DNA from: Pseudomonadota bacterium
Lineage (GTDB): Bacteria; Pseudomonadota; Alphaproteobacteria; Rhizobiales; Tepidamorphaceae
Direction: 5' to 3'
DNA: 13,483 nt
NCBI GenBank assembly: GCA_023458595.1
Contig: JAEWYT010000107.1
Coordinates: 1-13,483, forward strand
The translations under genes were made by a program, and so were the position numbers. The notes under the pieces were generated by a model. It was not told the DNA's origin. It did not search any database and saw only the letters and a list, made by a program, of their open reading frames with translations. Below are positions 1 through 6,300 of the stretch, piece by piece (within the stretch, counting starts at the first letter, position 1; the number at the start of each line of letters is the position of its first letter).

Positions 1-1
1 T

Positions 2-946
2 CTGTGGACGCTGCCGATGTTCCACTGTAACGGCTGGTGCTTTCCATGGACGCTCGCCCTGCAGGCGGGCACGCATGTGTGCCTGCGCTGGGTGCGGGCC
101 AAGGCCATGTATGACGCGATCGCGGATCACGGCGTGACGCATCTGTGCGGCGCACCGGTCGTCATGTCGATGCTGATCGGCGCCAGCGCCGAGGACAAGC
201 GCGACTTCCCCCAGACCGTGACCTTCAACACGGCGGCCGCGCCGCCCCCGGAGGCGGTGCTGGCAGGAATGGCTAAAGCCGGCTTCGCGGTGACGCATCT
301 CTACGGCCTCACCGAGACCTACGGCCCGGCGGTCGTCAATGAATGGCATCAGGACTGGAACGCGCTCGACGGCGCCGGCCAGGCGACCAGGAAGGCGCGG
401 CAGGGCGTGCGCTACGCGGCGCTCGAAGGGCTGACGGTGATGGACCCGGAAACGATGCGCGAGACGCCCGCCGACGGTGAGACGATCGGCGAGGTGATGT
501 TTCGCGGCAACATTGTCATGAAAGGCTATCTCAAGAACCGCAAGGCGACCGAGGAGGCGCTGGCCGGCGGCTGGTTCCACTCCGGCGACCTCGGCGTGAT
601 GCATGCCGACGGCTACATCCAGCTCAAGGACCGCTCGAAGGACATCATCATCTCGGGCGGCGAGAACATCTCCTCGATCGAGGTCGAGGACGCGATCTAC
701 AAGCACCCCGGCGTGCAGGCCGTCGCCGTCGTCGCCAGGCCGGACGACAAGTGGGGGGAGACACCCTGCGCCTTCGTCGAGGCGAAGCCCGGCAGCGACG
801 TCACCGCCGAAGACATCGTCGCCTGGTGCCGCGAGCGGATGGCCCACTTCAAATGCCCGCGCACGGTGATCTTCGCCGAGCTGCCGAAGACCTCGACGGG
901 CAAGATCCAGAAGTTCGTGCTGCGCGAGATGGCGAAGGACGTCTAG
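2..946 (+). CDS. Acyl-CoA synthetase (AMP-binding, ANL superfamily), 5' end missing
   Basis: The enzyme activates a carboxylic acid to an acyl-adenylate and then to its CoA thioester in the cytoplasm. Only the last 314 residues are in the window; the frame is open from base 2 and relatives are about 540 residues, so the N-terminal part, including the first ATP-binding loop, lies to the left. The visible start, LPMFHCNGWCFPW, is typical of the medium/long-chain acyl-CoA and methylmercaptopropionyl-CoA (DmdB-like) ligase group. The core motifs follow in order: YGLTETYGP near visible residue 101, GWFHSGDLG near 190, the hinge region DRSKDIIISGGENIS near 210-224, and PKTSTGKIQK near 295 with the catalytic lysine of the C-terminal domain. 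The visible part therefore looks intact. The acid substrate cannot be read from the sequence. The gene ends tail to tail with marC, the two stop codons sharing CTAG. Confidence 0.93.
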   Translation: MWTLPMFHCNGWCFPWTLALQAGTHVCLRWVRAKAMYDAIADHGVTHLCGAPVVMSMLIGASAEDKRDFPQTVTFNTAAAPPPEAVLAGMAKAGFAVTHLYGLTETYGPAVVNEWHQDWNALDGAGQATRKARQGVRYAALEGLTVMDPETMRETPADGETIGEVMFRGNIVMKGYLKNRKATEEALAGGWFHSGDLGVMHADGYIQLKDRSKDIIISGGENISSIEVEDAIYKHPGVQAVAVVARPDDKWGETPCAFVEAKPGSDVTAEDIVAWCRERMAHFKCPRTVIFAELPKTSTGKIQKFVLREMAKDV

Positions 947-1587
947 GGCTGTCCCACCATCGTCCCGACATAGACCCTCGTCGCCGCCAGCACGTTGTTG
1001 ACGGCTACCGCGGCGAGCAGCAGGCCCATGATGCGGGCCAGCACGTTGGCGCCCGAGGCGCCGATCACGCGGCTGATCGGGTTGGCGAGCATCAGGGCTA
1101 GCCACAGGAGGAACAGCACGACCGTCAGCACGACGACGGTATCGAACTGCTGGCTGAACGAGTAGCGCTCCTTGTCGGTGAGGAGCACGACGGCGAGCAT
1201 CGCGCCGGGACCCGCTATCGTCGGGATCGCCAGCGGGAAGACGGCGACGGAATCGTCGGAGCCCGCGACCGGCACGGCTTCCACCGGCTGCCGCTTGGTC
1301 TCGCCGAAGATCAGGCCGATCGCGAAGAGGAACAGCACGATGCCGCCGGCGATCTGGAAGGAGTGCAGCGGGATGTTCATCGCATCGAGCAGGAACTGCC
1401 CGGCGACGATGAAGAACAGGAGCACGACGCACGCTATCAGCACCGCCTTCGTGGCGAGCACCTTCCGCCGGGCCGCCTCCATGCCGTGCGTCAGCCCGAG
1501 AAACACGCTGATCGTGCTCAGGGGATCGAGCACCACCCACAGCGTCACGAAGCTCGTGACCAGTTCCTGCCGCAAGAGCTGTCCCAA
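943..1587 (-). CDS. MarC family integral membrane protein
   Basis: This 214-residue protein belongs to the MarC (UPF0056) family of inner-membrane proteins, sometimes called NAAT transporters. The substrate is not settled, and the old link of MarC to multiple antibiotic resistance is not well supported. Six hydrophobic segments are visible. Family signatures are the N-terminal DPLSTISVFLGLT in the first helix and PLAIPTIAGPGAM at the middle of the chain, both in the expected order and in a protein of the usual length (about 200-220). The start is TTG at 1585-1587: no ATG or GTG occurs upstream in frame before the stop at about 1636-1638, and a GGGGGA Shine-Dalgarno-like stretch sits about 6 bases before it. 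A slightly later start cannot be excluded. It is convergent with the acyl-CoA synthetase gene. The arginase-like gene upstream on the same strand ends 95 bases away. Confidence 0.9.
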   Translation of the reverse strand: MGQLLRQELVTSFVTLWVVLDPLSTISVFLGLTHGMEAARRKVLATKAVLIACVVLLFFIVAGQFLLDAMNIPLHSFQIAGGIVLFLFAIGLIFGETKRQPVEAVPVAGSDDSVAVFPLAIPTIAGPGAMLAVVLLTDKERYSFSQQFDTVVVLTVVLFLLWLALMLANPISRVIGASGANVLARIMGLLLAAVAVNNVLAATRVYVGTMVGQP

Positions 1588-1682
1588 CGCCGTCCCCCGG
1601 GAGGTTTCGCATCCGCCGCCGGGCGGCGAATCGCTTCACGTGAGCTTGCCTGAGAAGCGCCGGCGTTTGAACCGGTCCGGTG

Positions 1683-2570
1683 CTATGGCGCGAAGGCCCT
1701 GGCGAGGATGTCGACCGCGAGCCTGCCGCCGGTAAGCTCCAGGTCGTCGAGGCCCGGGTTGTAGCAGGCGAGCGACAGGCCGGCCAGCGCGGGGCTTCCG
1801 ACGAGCGGCCGGATCAGCGCGACAAGCTCGTCGGGCTGCAGCCCGCCCGGCATCCTGTAGTCGACGGCGGGGAACGCGTCGGCGTCGAGCACGTCGTAGT
1901 CGAGATGCAGCCAGAACCGGCCCGGTCCCGCTGCCAGCAGGTCGGCGGCGGCGGTGCCGGCCTCGGCGAAACCCGTCCGGCGCAGCGCCGCCGGGTCCTG
2001 GACCCTCAGGCCGCAGTCCTGCGGCGAGACGGAGCCGAAGCCGATCGCATCCTGCGCGTCGCGGGCCCCGAGCAGGGCGACGTCGGCGGCATCGATCACG
2101 GCCGGCGCCCCCATCAGCGGCGCGAACGCGCCGGGCCCGCGGCCGAGCACGATGCCGAGCGGCATGTCGGCAAGTTCGCCGGTCGGCGAGGTCCTGCCGT
2201 CGTAGAGGTCGATGTGGCCGTCGACATAGGCGAGACTGATCCGCCCGAGCGCGTCCCGCGCCCCGGCGAGCGCGCCGGGCAGGTAGGAGCAGCAGCCTCC
2301 GATCAGCACCGGCACGAGCCCCTCGGCGAGGGCCGCTCCGACCTGCCGGCGCACTTCCGCGGTCATCTCGGCGACGGAGGCGAAGCCGATCACGCCGGTC
2401 TTGCGGTCGCGGTCGCCGCGGATGCGCACCGGCATGTCGTTGAAGTCGCGGGCCGCGCCGACCGCCTCGCGCAGGCCGAGACGGCGCAGCACCACCGGCC
2501 CGATCTCCAGGCCGCCGCCGACACCCGAGGAATCGACCGGAACACCGATAAGCACGCGCGACCTGTCCAT
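1683..2570 (-). CDS. Arginase/agmatinase-fold protein with altered active site
   Basis: The 295-residue protein has the arginase/ureohydrolase fold, whose members hydrolyse guanidino or related C-N bonds using two Mn ions. Seen here: GGCCS at 91-95 where the family has GGDHS, DGHID at 117-121 (family DAHxD, ligands kept), and HLDYDVLD at 222-229 (both ligand aspartates kept). The His ligand of the first motif is replaced by Cys94. CYNP at 269-272 stands where arginases have EVNP, so the guanidinium-contacting Glu is also absent. A true arginase is therefore doubtful; a ureohydrolase-like enzyme with another substrate, or one metal fewer, fits better. The ATG at 2568-2570 is preferred because GGAGG lies five bases upstream; a TTG at 2598-2600 would add ten residues without a better site. 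A terminator of the upstream ydcH-like gene separates the two, so this gene probably has its own promoter. Confidence 0.85.
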   Translation of the reverse strand: MDRSRVLIGVPVDSSGVGGGLEIGPVVLRRLGLREAVGAARDFNDMPVRIRGDRDRKTGVIGFASVAEMTAEVRRQVGAALAEGLVPVLIGGCCSYLPGALAGARDALGRISLAYVDGHIDLYDGRTSPTGELADMPLGIVLGRGPGAFAPLMGAPAVIDAADVALLGARDAQDAIGFGSVSPQDCGLRVQDPAALRRTGFAEAGTAAADLLAAGPGRFWLHLDYDVLDADAFPAVDYRMPGGLQPDELVALIRPLVGSPALAGLSLACYNPGLDDLELTGGRLAVDILARAFAP

Positions 2571-2598
2571 GGCGCCCTCCGCCGGCTGGGGACGCCAC

Positions 2599-2632
2599 AA
2601 AATACAAAAGCGCCCGCCTTACGGCGAGCGCC
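2599..2632 (-). terminator. Rho-independent terminator after the minus-strand YdcH gene
   Basis: Read on the minus strand, a 9-base arm (2631-2623) pairs with 2618-2610 around a four-base loop, with one A-C mismatch. A T-rich run, TTTTGTATTTT, follows directly at 2609-2599. Hairpin plus U-tract is the classic intrinsic terminator form. It lies about 75 bases downstream of the YdcH stop at 2705 and just before the arginase-like start, so it should insulate the two genes. Confidence 0.75.
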
Positions 2633-2704
2633 TCGTCGTATCCGTTTCGGCTTTCTTCGGTTCCGGCCCCGGTCCCGTCCGTACCACGGCCGGCGGGGGG
2701 AGCG

Positions 2705-2887
2705 TCAGTGGACGGAAACGCCGTCCGTGCGAAGGCGCTCGATCTGCTCCTTGAGCTTCAGCTTCTTCTTCTTCATTTCCGCGACGCGGATATCGTCAGC
2801 ATACGGCCGGGCCATTTCCTCTTCGATCGAGCGCTCCAGCGCCCGGTGCTTCTCTACCAGCTCGGCCAGATGCGATGCGACCGTCAT
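2705..2887 (-). CDS. YdcH/DUF465 family small coiled-coil protein
   Basis: A 60-residue, strongly charged protein of the DUF465 (YdcH) family, whose role is not established. The visible features are a helical N-terminal half (SHLAELVEKHRALERSIEEEM) and a second amphipathic helix carrying the family core EMKKKKLKLKEQIERL at about residues 36-51. The whole chain is likely a short helical hairpin or coiled coil in the cytoplasm. Start choice is firm: ATG at 2885-2887 is preceded by AAAGGAGG six bases upstream. The gene is divergent from a second DUF465 gene at 3097, with a shared 209-base intergenic region, and ends in an intrinsic terminator. It is a paralogue, not a copy: the two agree in the KKxKLxLK core but little elsewhere. 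Confidence 0.88.
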   Translation of the reverse strand: MTVASHLAELVEKHRALERSIEEEMARPYADDIRVAEMKKKKLKLKEQIERLRTDGVSVH

Positions 2888-2917
2888 ATGCGCCTCCTTT
2901 TGCCGCTATGAAGGGTC

Positions 2918-2923
2918 ATATAA
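2918..2923 (-). promoter_or_regulatory. Candidate -10 box for the minus-strand YdcH gene
   Basis: On the minus strand TTATAT lies about 31 bases before the ATG at 2887, within an AT-richer patch of the divergent intergenic region. No good -35 box is seen at normal spacing (the nearest TCGACA is 22 bases away), so this is a weak call. Confidence 0.3.
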
Positions 2924-3050
2924 GTGTGACACAGTCCCTCTTTGTTGTCGATGAATCCGGTCCCCGAAATTGTCTGTTTCGACCATGCGCGGGGGACGGC
3001 GTGGAAAACTGCGTTTGCCCCTTGACGGCTCGCGATCATCCCCCGGTTTC

Positions 3051-3059
3051 TGGTATAGT
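3051..3059 (+). promoter_or_regulatory. Candidate extended -10 promoter for the plus-strand YdcH gene
   Basis: TGGTATAGT matches the extended -10 form TGnTATAnT and lies 38 bases before the ATG at 3097, a suitable distance. A TTGACG at 3022-3027 is a good -35 match, but its 26-base spacing is too long to work with this -10. If the promoter is real it relies on the extended -10 element. Confidence 0.45.
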
Positions 3060-3096
3060 ACCGGCGACGGGCACGCCCCCCGGAGGCCGGGACTGA

Positions 3097-3303
3097 ATGA
3101 GCGACGAGGACGAAGAATCACTGCGCGATCAACTGATTGCGCTGCGGCAGGAGCATCGCGATCTCGACAGCGCCATCGCCGCGCTGGAAGCCTCCGGCCC
3201 CGTCGACAACCTGCAGATCAAGCGGCTGAAGAAGCGCAAGCTCTTCCTGAAGGACCGGATCTCCTACATCGAGGACCGGCTGACCCCCGACATCATCGCC
3301 TGA
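3097..3303 (+). CDS. YdcH/DUF465 family small protein, second paralogue
   Basis: A 68-residue charged helical protein of the DUF465 family. The N-terminal part is acidic (MSDEDEESLRDQL); the core LQIKRLKKRKLFLKDRISYI at residues 39-58 is the family signature. Function is unknown. The ATG at 3097 follows a GGAGG at about 10-11 bases, a rather long but usable spacing. It is divergent from the first DUF465 gene and convergent with the GGDEF gene, whose stop codon is 54 bases away, with a strong hairpin between them. DUF465 genes are commonly found singly or in pairs in alphaproteobacteria. Identification as DUF465 is secure; no cellular role can be inferred from the sequence. Confidence 0.87.
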   Translation: MSDEDEESLRDQLIALRQEHRDLDSAIAALEASGPVDNLQIKRLKKRKLFLKDRISYIEDRLTPDIIA

Positions 3304-3323
3304 GGCCGCACCTTCCGCGACGT

Positions 3324-3358
3324 AACGATACGGGCGGGCGGCCCGCCGGCATATCGTT
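3324..3358. terminator. Hairpin between convergent genes, likely bidirectional terminator
   Basis: AACGATA (3324-3330) pairs perfectly with TATCGTT (3352-3358), and inside it GGCGGG pairs with CCCGCC around a three-base loop, with a small internal bulge. The structure is nearly symmetrical, so it would form in transcripts from either strand, and it lies between the convergent YdcH and GGDEF genes, overlapping the GGDEF stop codon. There is no long U-tract, so termination strength is uncertain. Confidence 0.5.
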
Positions 3359-4080
3359 CACGATTCGCCGCGCTTGGCCCGGTACATGGCTTCGTCGGCG
3401 CGTTTGAGCGCCGCTTCGGCGGTGTCGTCCGGCTTGAGCCCGGTCGCTCCCGCCGACACGCCGACCGTGAGCAGGTGTCCCGCGACGGAAACCGGCGTCG
3501 CCGCGACCTCCGCCGCCAGCGACACGCCCTTCCGCGCCGCATCGGCTTCCGAGGCGGTCCACAGGACGGCGCCGAACTCGTCGCCGCCGAGCCGCCCGAT
3601 GAGGTCAGACGCCCTCAGGCTGCCGCGCACCCGCCTCACGATGTCGCGCAACACGTCGTCGCCCGCCGAATGGCCATAGGCGTCGTTGACGGCCTTCAGG
3701 CCGTCGACGTCGAGGCAGATCAGCGCGGCCGGCGTCCCGTAGCGCTCGATGGCGGAGATCGCCCGCTTCAGCTCGCGCATGAAGCCGCGCCGGTTGAGGA
3801 CGGGGAGCAGCGCGTCCTCGTCGGCGAGCGTCTCGAGTTCGGCGACGCGGCGGCGCGCCTGGTCGAGTTCGCCGGTCAGATCGTCGACCCGGGCGGCGAG
3901 CTGCATCACCATGGACCTGACGTCCTCGCCGACAGCCCCCAGGGGGCCGTCGGGGAGCCCGCCCGCGACCGCGTCGTTGAGCGTTCCGTCCGGGGTCCGC
4001 CTGGCGAGGCGGCGCGTCTGCTCGACCCGCCGGACGGCGTCCGTGCCCGTCTGTCCTTTGCGGCTGCGCTCGGATTCCAT
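3358..4080 (-). CDS. GGDEF-domain diguanylate cyclase
   Basis: This 240-residue soluble protein should make cyclic di-GMP from two GTP. No membrane segment or sensory domain is seen. Residues 1-55 are basic and low complexity, residues about 58-88 form a heptad-like coiled coil (ARVDDLTGELDQARRRVAELE) suited to the dimerisation cyclases need, and the GGDEF domain spans about 88-237. The active-site sequence RLGGDEFGAV is intact (GGDEF at 165-169), the metal-binding Asp is in LDVDGLK (Asp124), and RASD at 156-159, five residues before GGDEF, is an intact inhibitory I-site. It should therefore be catalytically active and subject to product feedback. The entry motif DEDALLPVLNRRGF replaces the common DxLTxLxNRRxF. 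Start ATG 4078-4080 has AAGGGA seven bases upstream. Small coiled-coil GGDEF proteins of this type resemble Caulobacter DgcB in layout, but orthology is not shown. It is divergent from purE. Confidence 0.93.
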   Translation of the reverse strand: MESERSRKGQTGTDAVRRVEQTRRLARRTPDGTLNDAVAGGLPDGPLGAVGEDVRSMVMQLAARVDDLTGELDQARRRVAELETLADEDALLPVLNRRGFMRELKRAISAIERYGTPAALICLDVDGLKAVNDAYGHSAGDDVLRDIVRRVRGSLRASDLIGRLGGDEFGAVLWTASEADAARKGVSLAAEVAATPVSVAGHLLTVGVSAGATGLKPDDTAEAALKRADEAMYRAKRGES

Positions 4081-4103
4081 TCGTATTCCCTTGAAACCGG
4101 GTA

Positions 4104-4134
4104 ACTATACGCGAATCGGGAAAGGATTAACCAT
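4104..4134 (-). promoter_or_regulatory. GGDEF gene promoter with CtrA-like half-site
   Basis: On the minus strand TATAGT (4109-4104) is a good -10 box about 24 bases before the GGDEF start codon. The expected -35 position is covered by the 8-mer TTAACCAT (plus strand 4127-4134), which matches the CtrA half-site known in alphaproteobacteria. No good sigma-70 -35 hexamer is present, as would be expected for an activator-dependent promoter. GANTC methylation sites lie at 4073-4077 and 4113-4117. Function is inferred from motif and position only. Confidence 0.4.
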
Positions 4135-4161
4135 GTACCTTCGATTGTCGGGCGATCGCCA

Positions 4162-4198
4162 TTCGGGACGGACCCGGTTCCTTCGCGACCGTCCCGAA
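4162..4198. repeat. Perfect 10-bp inverted repeat upstream of purE
   Basis: TTCGGGACGG (4162-4171) and its exact reverse complement CCGTCCCGAA (4189-4198) flank a 17-base spacer in the purE/GGDEF divergent region. A separate 10-bp palindrome, GGCGATCGCC, is at 4151-4160. The repeat lies about 60 bases upstream of the purE -35 box, so it could be an operator or simply a hairpin; no known operator is recognised. Confidence 0.5.
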
Positions 4199-4258
4199 GG
4201 CGGCCCGCCCTTGGCGCGCCTTGCGTTCGAATTCGCCCCCGTGGCGGCGCGCGATCGC

Positions 4259-4286
4259 TTGCCCCTTTTTGCGCCATCCCTATAAT
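4259..4286 (+). promoter_or_regulatory. Sigma-70-type promoter of purEK
   Basis: TTGCCC (4259-4264) and a perfect TATAAT (4281-4286) are separated by 16 bases. Transcription would start near 4293, giving a leader of about 20 bases that contains the GGGAG ribosome-binding site of purE. This is the best sigma-70 match in the window. Confidence 0.7.
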
Positions 4287-4313
4287 CCGCCGCTTTTCCG
4301 GGAGCACCCAGAC

Positions 4314-4820
4314 ATGGCCAGGACATCGGCCGAAACGCCACCCGTCGCCATCATCATGGGAAGCCAGTCGGACTGGGCGACGATGCGCGCCGCGGCCGAG
4401 ACCCTCGACGCCCTCGGCGTCGCCTACGACGCGCGCATCGTCTCCGCCCATCGCACGCCGAAACGCCTCTACGATTTCGCCACCGGGGCGAAGGAGGCCG
4501 GCTTCCGGGTCATCATCGCCGGCGCCGGCGGCGCCGCCCACCTGCCCGGCATGGCCGCCGCCATGACGACGCTTCCCGTCTTCGGCGTTCCCATCGAATC
4601 CAGGGCGCTGAAGGGCCAGGACAGCCTCCTGTCGATCGTCCAGATGCCGGCCGGCGTGCCCGTCGGCACGCTTGCCATCGGTCCGGCCGGCGCCACCAAC
4701 GCCGCCCTCCTCGCCGCCTCCGTCCTCGCCCTCTCCGATCCGGCGCTCGCCGAACGGCTCGAGTCCTGGCGCCGCGCGCGCACCGAGGCCGTCGCCGAGC
4801 GGCCGAAGGACGACGCGTGA
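4314..4820 (+). CDS. purE: N5-carboxyaminoimidazole ribonucleotide mutase PurE
   Basis: PurE is the small class I enzyme that converts N5-CAIR to CAIR in de novo purine synthesis, in the cytoplasm. The protein is 168 residues, the normal length. Seen motifs are IIMGSQSDW (13-21, phosphate binding), SAHRTP (44-49, with the catalytic His46), AGAGGAAHLPGM (69-80) and QMPAGVPVGTLAIG (110-123). The ATG at 4314 was chosen because it follows GGGAG at about nine bases and begins at the family start; an in-frame start further left would run through the promoter. The promoter at 4259-4286 gives a short leader. The last bases overlap the purK start (GTGA), so the two are translationally coupled and form an operon. 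Confidence 0.97.
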   Translation: MARTSAETPPVAIIMGSQSDWATMRAAAETLDALGVAYDARIVSAHRTPKRLYDFATGAKEAGFRVIIAGAGGAAHLPGMAAAMTTLPVFGVPIESRALKGQDSLLSIVQMPAGVPVGTLAIGPAGATNAALLAASVLALSDPALAERLESWRRARTEAVAERPKDDA

Positions 4821-5914
4821 CCGCCCTGCCCCCCGGCTCGGTGATCGGCATTCTCGGCGGCGGCCAGCTCGGCCGCATGCTAGCGACGGCCGCCGCGCGG
4901 ATCGGCATGTCCTGCCACGTCTACTGCCCCGAACCCGACAGCCCCGCCTTCGCCGTCTCCGCCGCCCGGACCGTTGCCGCCTATGACGACAGGGCCGCGC
5001 TCGAGGCGTTCGCCGGGGCTTGCGACGTCGTCACCTACGAGTTCGAGAACGTGCCTGCCGGGACGGTCGAGACAGTGTCGGCCGCCGTTCCCGCGCGTCC
5101 CCCGGACCGCTCGCTCGCCGTCTGCCAGGACCGGCTGGAGGAGAAGCGGCTCTGCGAGGACCTGGGCATCCCGACCGCCGCCTGGGCCGGGGTCGACGGC
5201 CCAGACGACCTGCGCGATGCGATCGCCGCGCTCGGCGCGCCGGCGCTGCTCAAGACCCGCCGGCTCGGCTACGACGGCAAGGGCCAGGCGCGCGTCTTGA
5301 GCGCGGACGAGGCCGGCGCCGCCTGGGAGGCGATCGGCGAGGCGCCGGCCGTGCTGGAGGCGCTGGTGCCGTTCTCCTGCGAGGTCTCCGTCGTCGCCGT
5401 CCGCGGTCTCGACGGCTCGTTCTCCGCCTACGACGTCGCCGAGAACCTGCACCGGGGCGGCATCCTGAAGGTCAGCCGCGTCCCCGCCCGCATCGCGCCG
5501 GAGACCGCCGAGGAGGCGGTCGACATCGCCCGCGAGATCGCCGAGGCGCTCGGCCACGTCGGCGTTCTCGCCGTCGAGATGTTCGTCGTCCGGCAGTCCC
5601 AGGGCGAATCGCTGCTCGTCAACGAGATCGCCCCGCGCGTCCACAACACCGGCCACTGGACGCTGGAAGCCTGCCCGCTCTCCCAGTTCGAGGCGCACAT
5701 ACGCGCCGTCGCCGGCTGGCCGGTGCCCTCGACGGCCCGTTTCGCCGACGCGGAGATGACCAATCTGATCGGCGCCGAGGCCGACGCCTGGGAGAAGCTC
5801 GCCGCCGAGCCCGGCGCCGCGCTGCATCTCTACGGCAAGTCGGAGAGCCGTCCGGGGCGCAAGATGGGCCATGTCACCCGCCTGTCCCCTTTGGGAAGCC
5901 TGGCGTCCGATTAA
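4817..5914 (+). CDS. purK: 5-(carboxyamino)imidazole ribonucleotide synthase PurK
   Basis: PurK uses ATP and bicarbonate to turn AIR into N5-CAIR, the substrate of PurE. The 365-residue protein is an ATP-grasp enzyme. It starts with the nucleotide-fold loop IGILGGGQLGRML (10-22) and carries TYEFENVP at 73-80. LLKTRRLGYDGKGQ (about 144-157) is the ATP-grasp glycine-rich loop, and EIAPRVHNTGHWT (about 266-278) carries metal- and substrate-binding residues. All are as expected for the family, so it should be active. The start is GTG at 4817-4819, overlapping the purE stop by four bases; the conserved N-terminus supports this start. The presence of PurE plus PurK shows the bacterial two-step route from AIR to CAIR. 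Confidence 0.97.
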   Translation: MTALPPGSVIGILGGGQLGRMLATAAARIGMSCHVYCPEPDSPAFAVSAARTVAAYDDRAALEAFAGACDVVTYEFENVPAGTVETVSAAVPARPPDRSLAVCQDRLEEKRLCEDLGIPTAAWAGVDGPDDLRDAIAALGAPALLKTRRLGYDGKGQARVLSADEAGAAWEAIGEAPAVLEALVPFSCEVSVVAVRGLDGSFSAYDVAENLHRGGILKVSRVPARIAPETAEEAVDIAREIAEALGHVGVLAVEMFVVRQSQGESLLVNEIAPRVHNTGHWTLEACPLSQFEAHIRAVAGWPVPSTARFADAEMTNLIGAEADAWEKLAAEPGAALHLYGKSESRPGRKMGHVTRLSPLGSLASD

Positions 5915-6000
5915 CATTCTCGAAGTGGACTTGGCCGCCGATTTCTGGTAATCGGGCGCCGGATTTTCGCTCGCGACCAGTTCGGGGCGCGGGTGTTTCC

Positions 6001-6021
6001 GTCGGTCCTTTTCGGGCCGAC
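6001..6021 (+). other. Stem-loop in the rpsU leader region
   Basis: GTCGGTCC (6001-6008) pairs with GGGCCGAC (6014-6021), eight pairs with one G-U, around the loop TTTTC. It is 54 bases before the rpsU start and lacks a U-tract, so it is more likely part of a leader or the end of the purK transcript than a standard terminator. The 160 bases between purK and rpsU show no convincing promoter. Confidence 0.4.
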
Positions 6022-6075
6022 GAAAGCAAAATCGCACAATCTGAACGTCCTTTGGATCACAGGAAGGGTGAGCGC

Positions 6076-6300
6076 GTGCAGGTTATCGTTCGCGAAAACA
6101 ACGTGGATCAGGCTCTCAAGGCGCTGAAGAAGAAGATGCAGCGCGAAGGCATTTTCCGCGAGATGAAGCTGCGGAATTTCTACGAGAAGCCGTCCGAGAA
6201 GAAGGCGCGCGAGAAGGCCGAGGCGATCCGCCGGGCCCGCAAGCTCGCCCGCAAGCGCGCGCAGCGCGAAGGCCTGGTCGCCGGTCGGCGCAAGCGCTAG
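6076..6300 (+). CDS. rpsU: 30S ribosomal protein S21
   Basis: S21 is a small basic protein of the 30S ribosomal subunit that helps mRNA pairing at initiation. The 74-residue sequence reads MQVIVRENNVDQALKALKKK at its start, continues with the family core REGIFREMKLRNFYEKPSEKK and ends in an Arg/Lys-rich tail, as in alphaproteobacterial S21. The start is GTG at 6076-6078, chosen because the conserved N-terminus begins exactly there; GGAAGGGTGAG lies just upstream as the ribosome-binding region. No in-frame ATG exists near the family N-terminus. It follows purK by 161 bases with a stem-loop between them and precedes a TPR lipoprotein gene by about 107 bases. Confidence 0.97.
   Translation: MQVIVRENNVDQALKALKKKMQREGIFREMKLRNFYEKPSEKKAREKAEAIRRARKLARKRAQREGLVAGRRKR

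Noticed and set aside
1680..2954. Plus-strand open frame of 424 codons opposite the arginase-like gene
   Set aside because: It is antisense to the arginase-like and YdcH genes, crosses the terminator between them and has no recognisable motif.
3022..3059. TTGACG and TATAGT as a standard sigma-70 promoter
   Set aside because: The spacing is 26 bases, too long for a -35/-10 pair; only the extended -10 element was kept.
4151..4258. Two GCGATCGC octamers (4152-4159 and 4251-4258) as an HIP1-like repeat
   Set aside because: Two copies of a short GC-rich palindrome in this composition are easily chance, and HIP1 is a cyanobacterial feature.
5938..5955. CCGATT-TCTGGT-AATCGG as the purK terminator
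   Set aside because: The stem is only six pairs and no U-tract follows it directly, so it is not distinguishable from chance.
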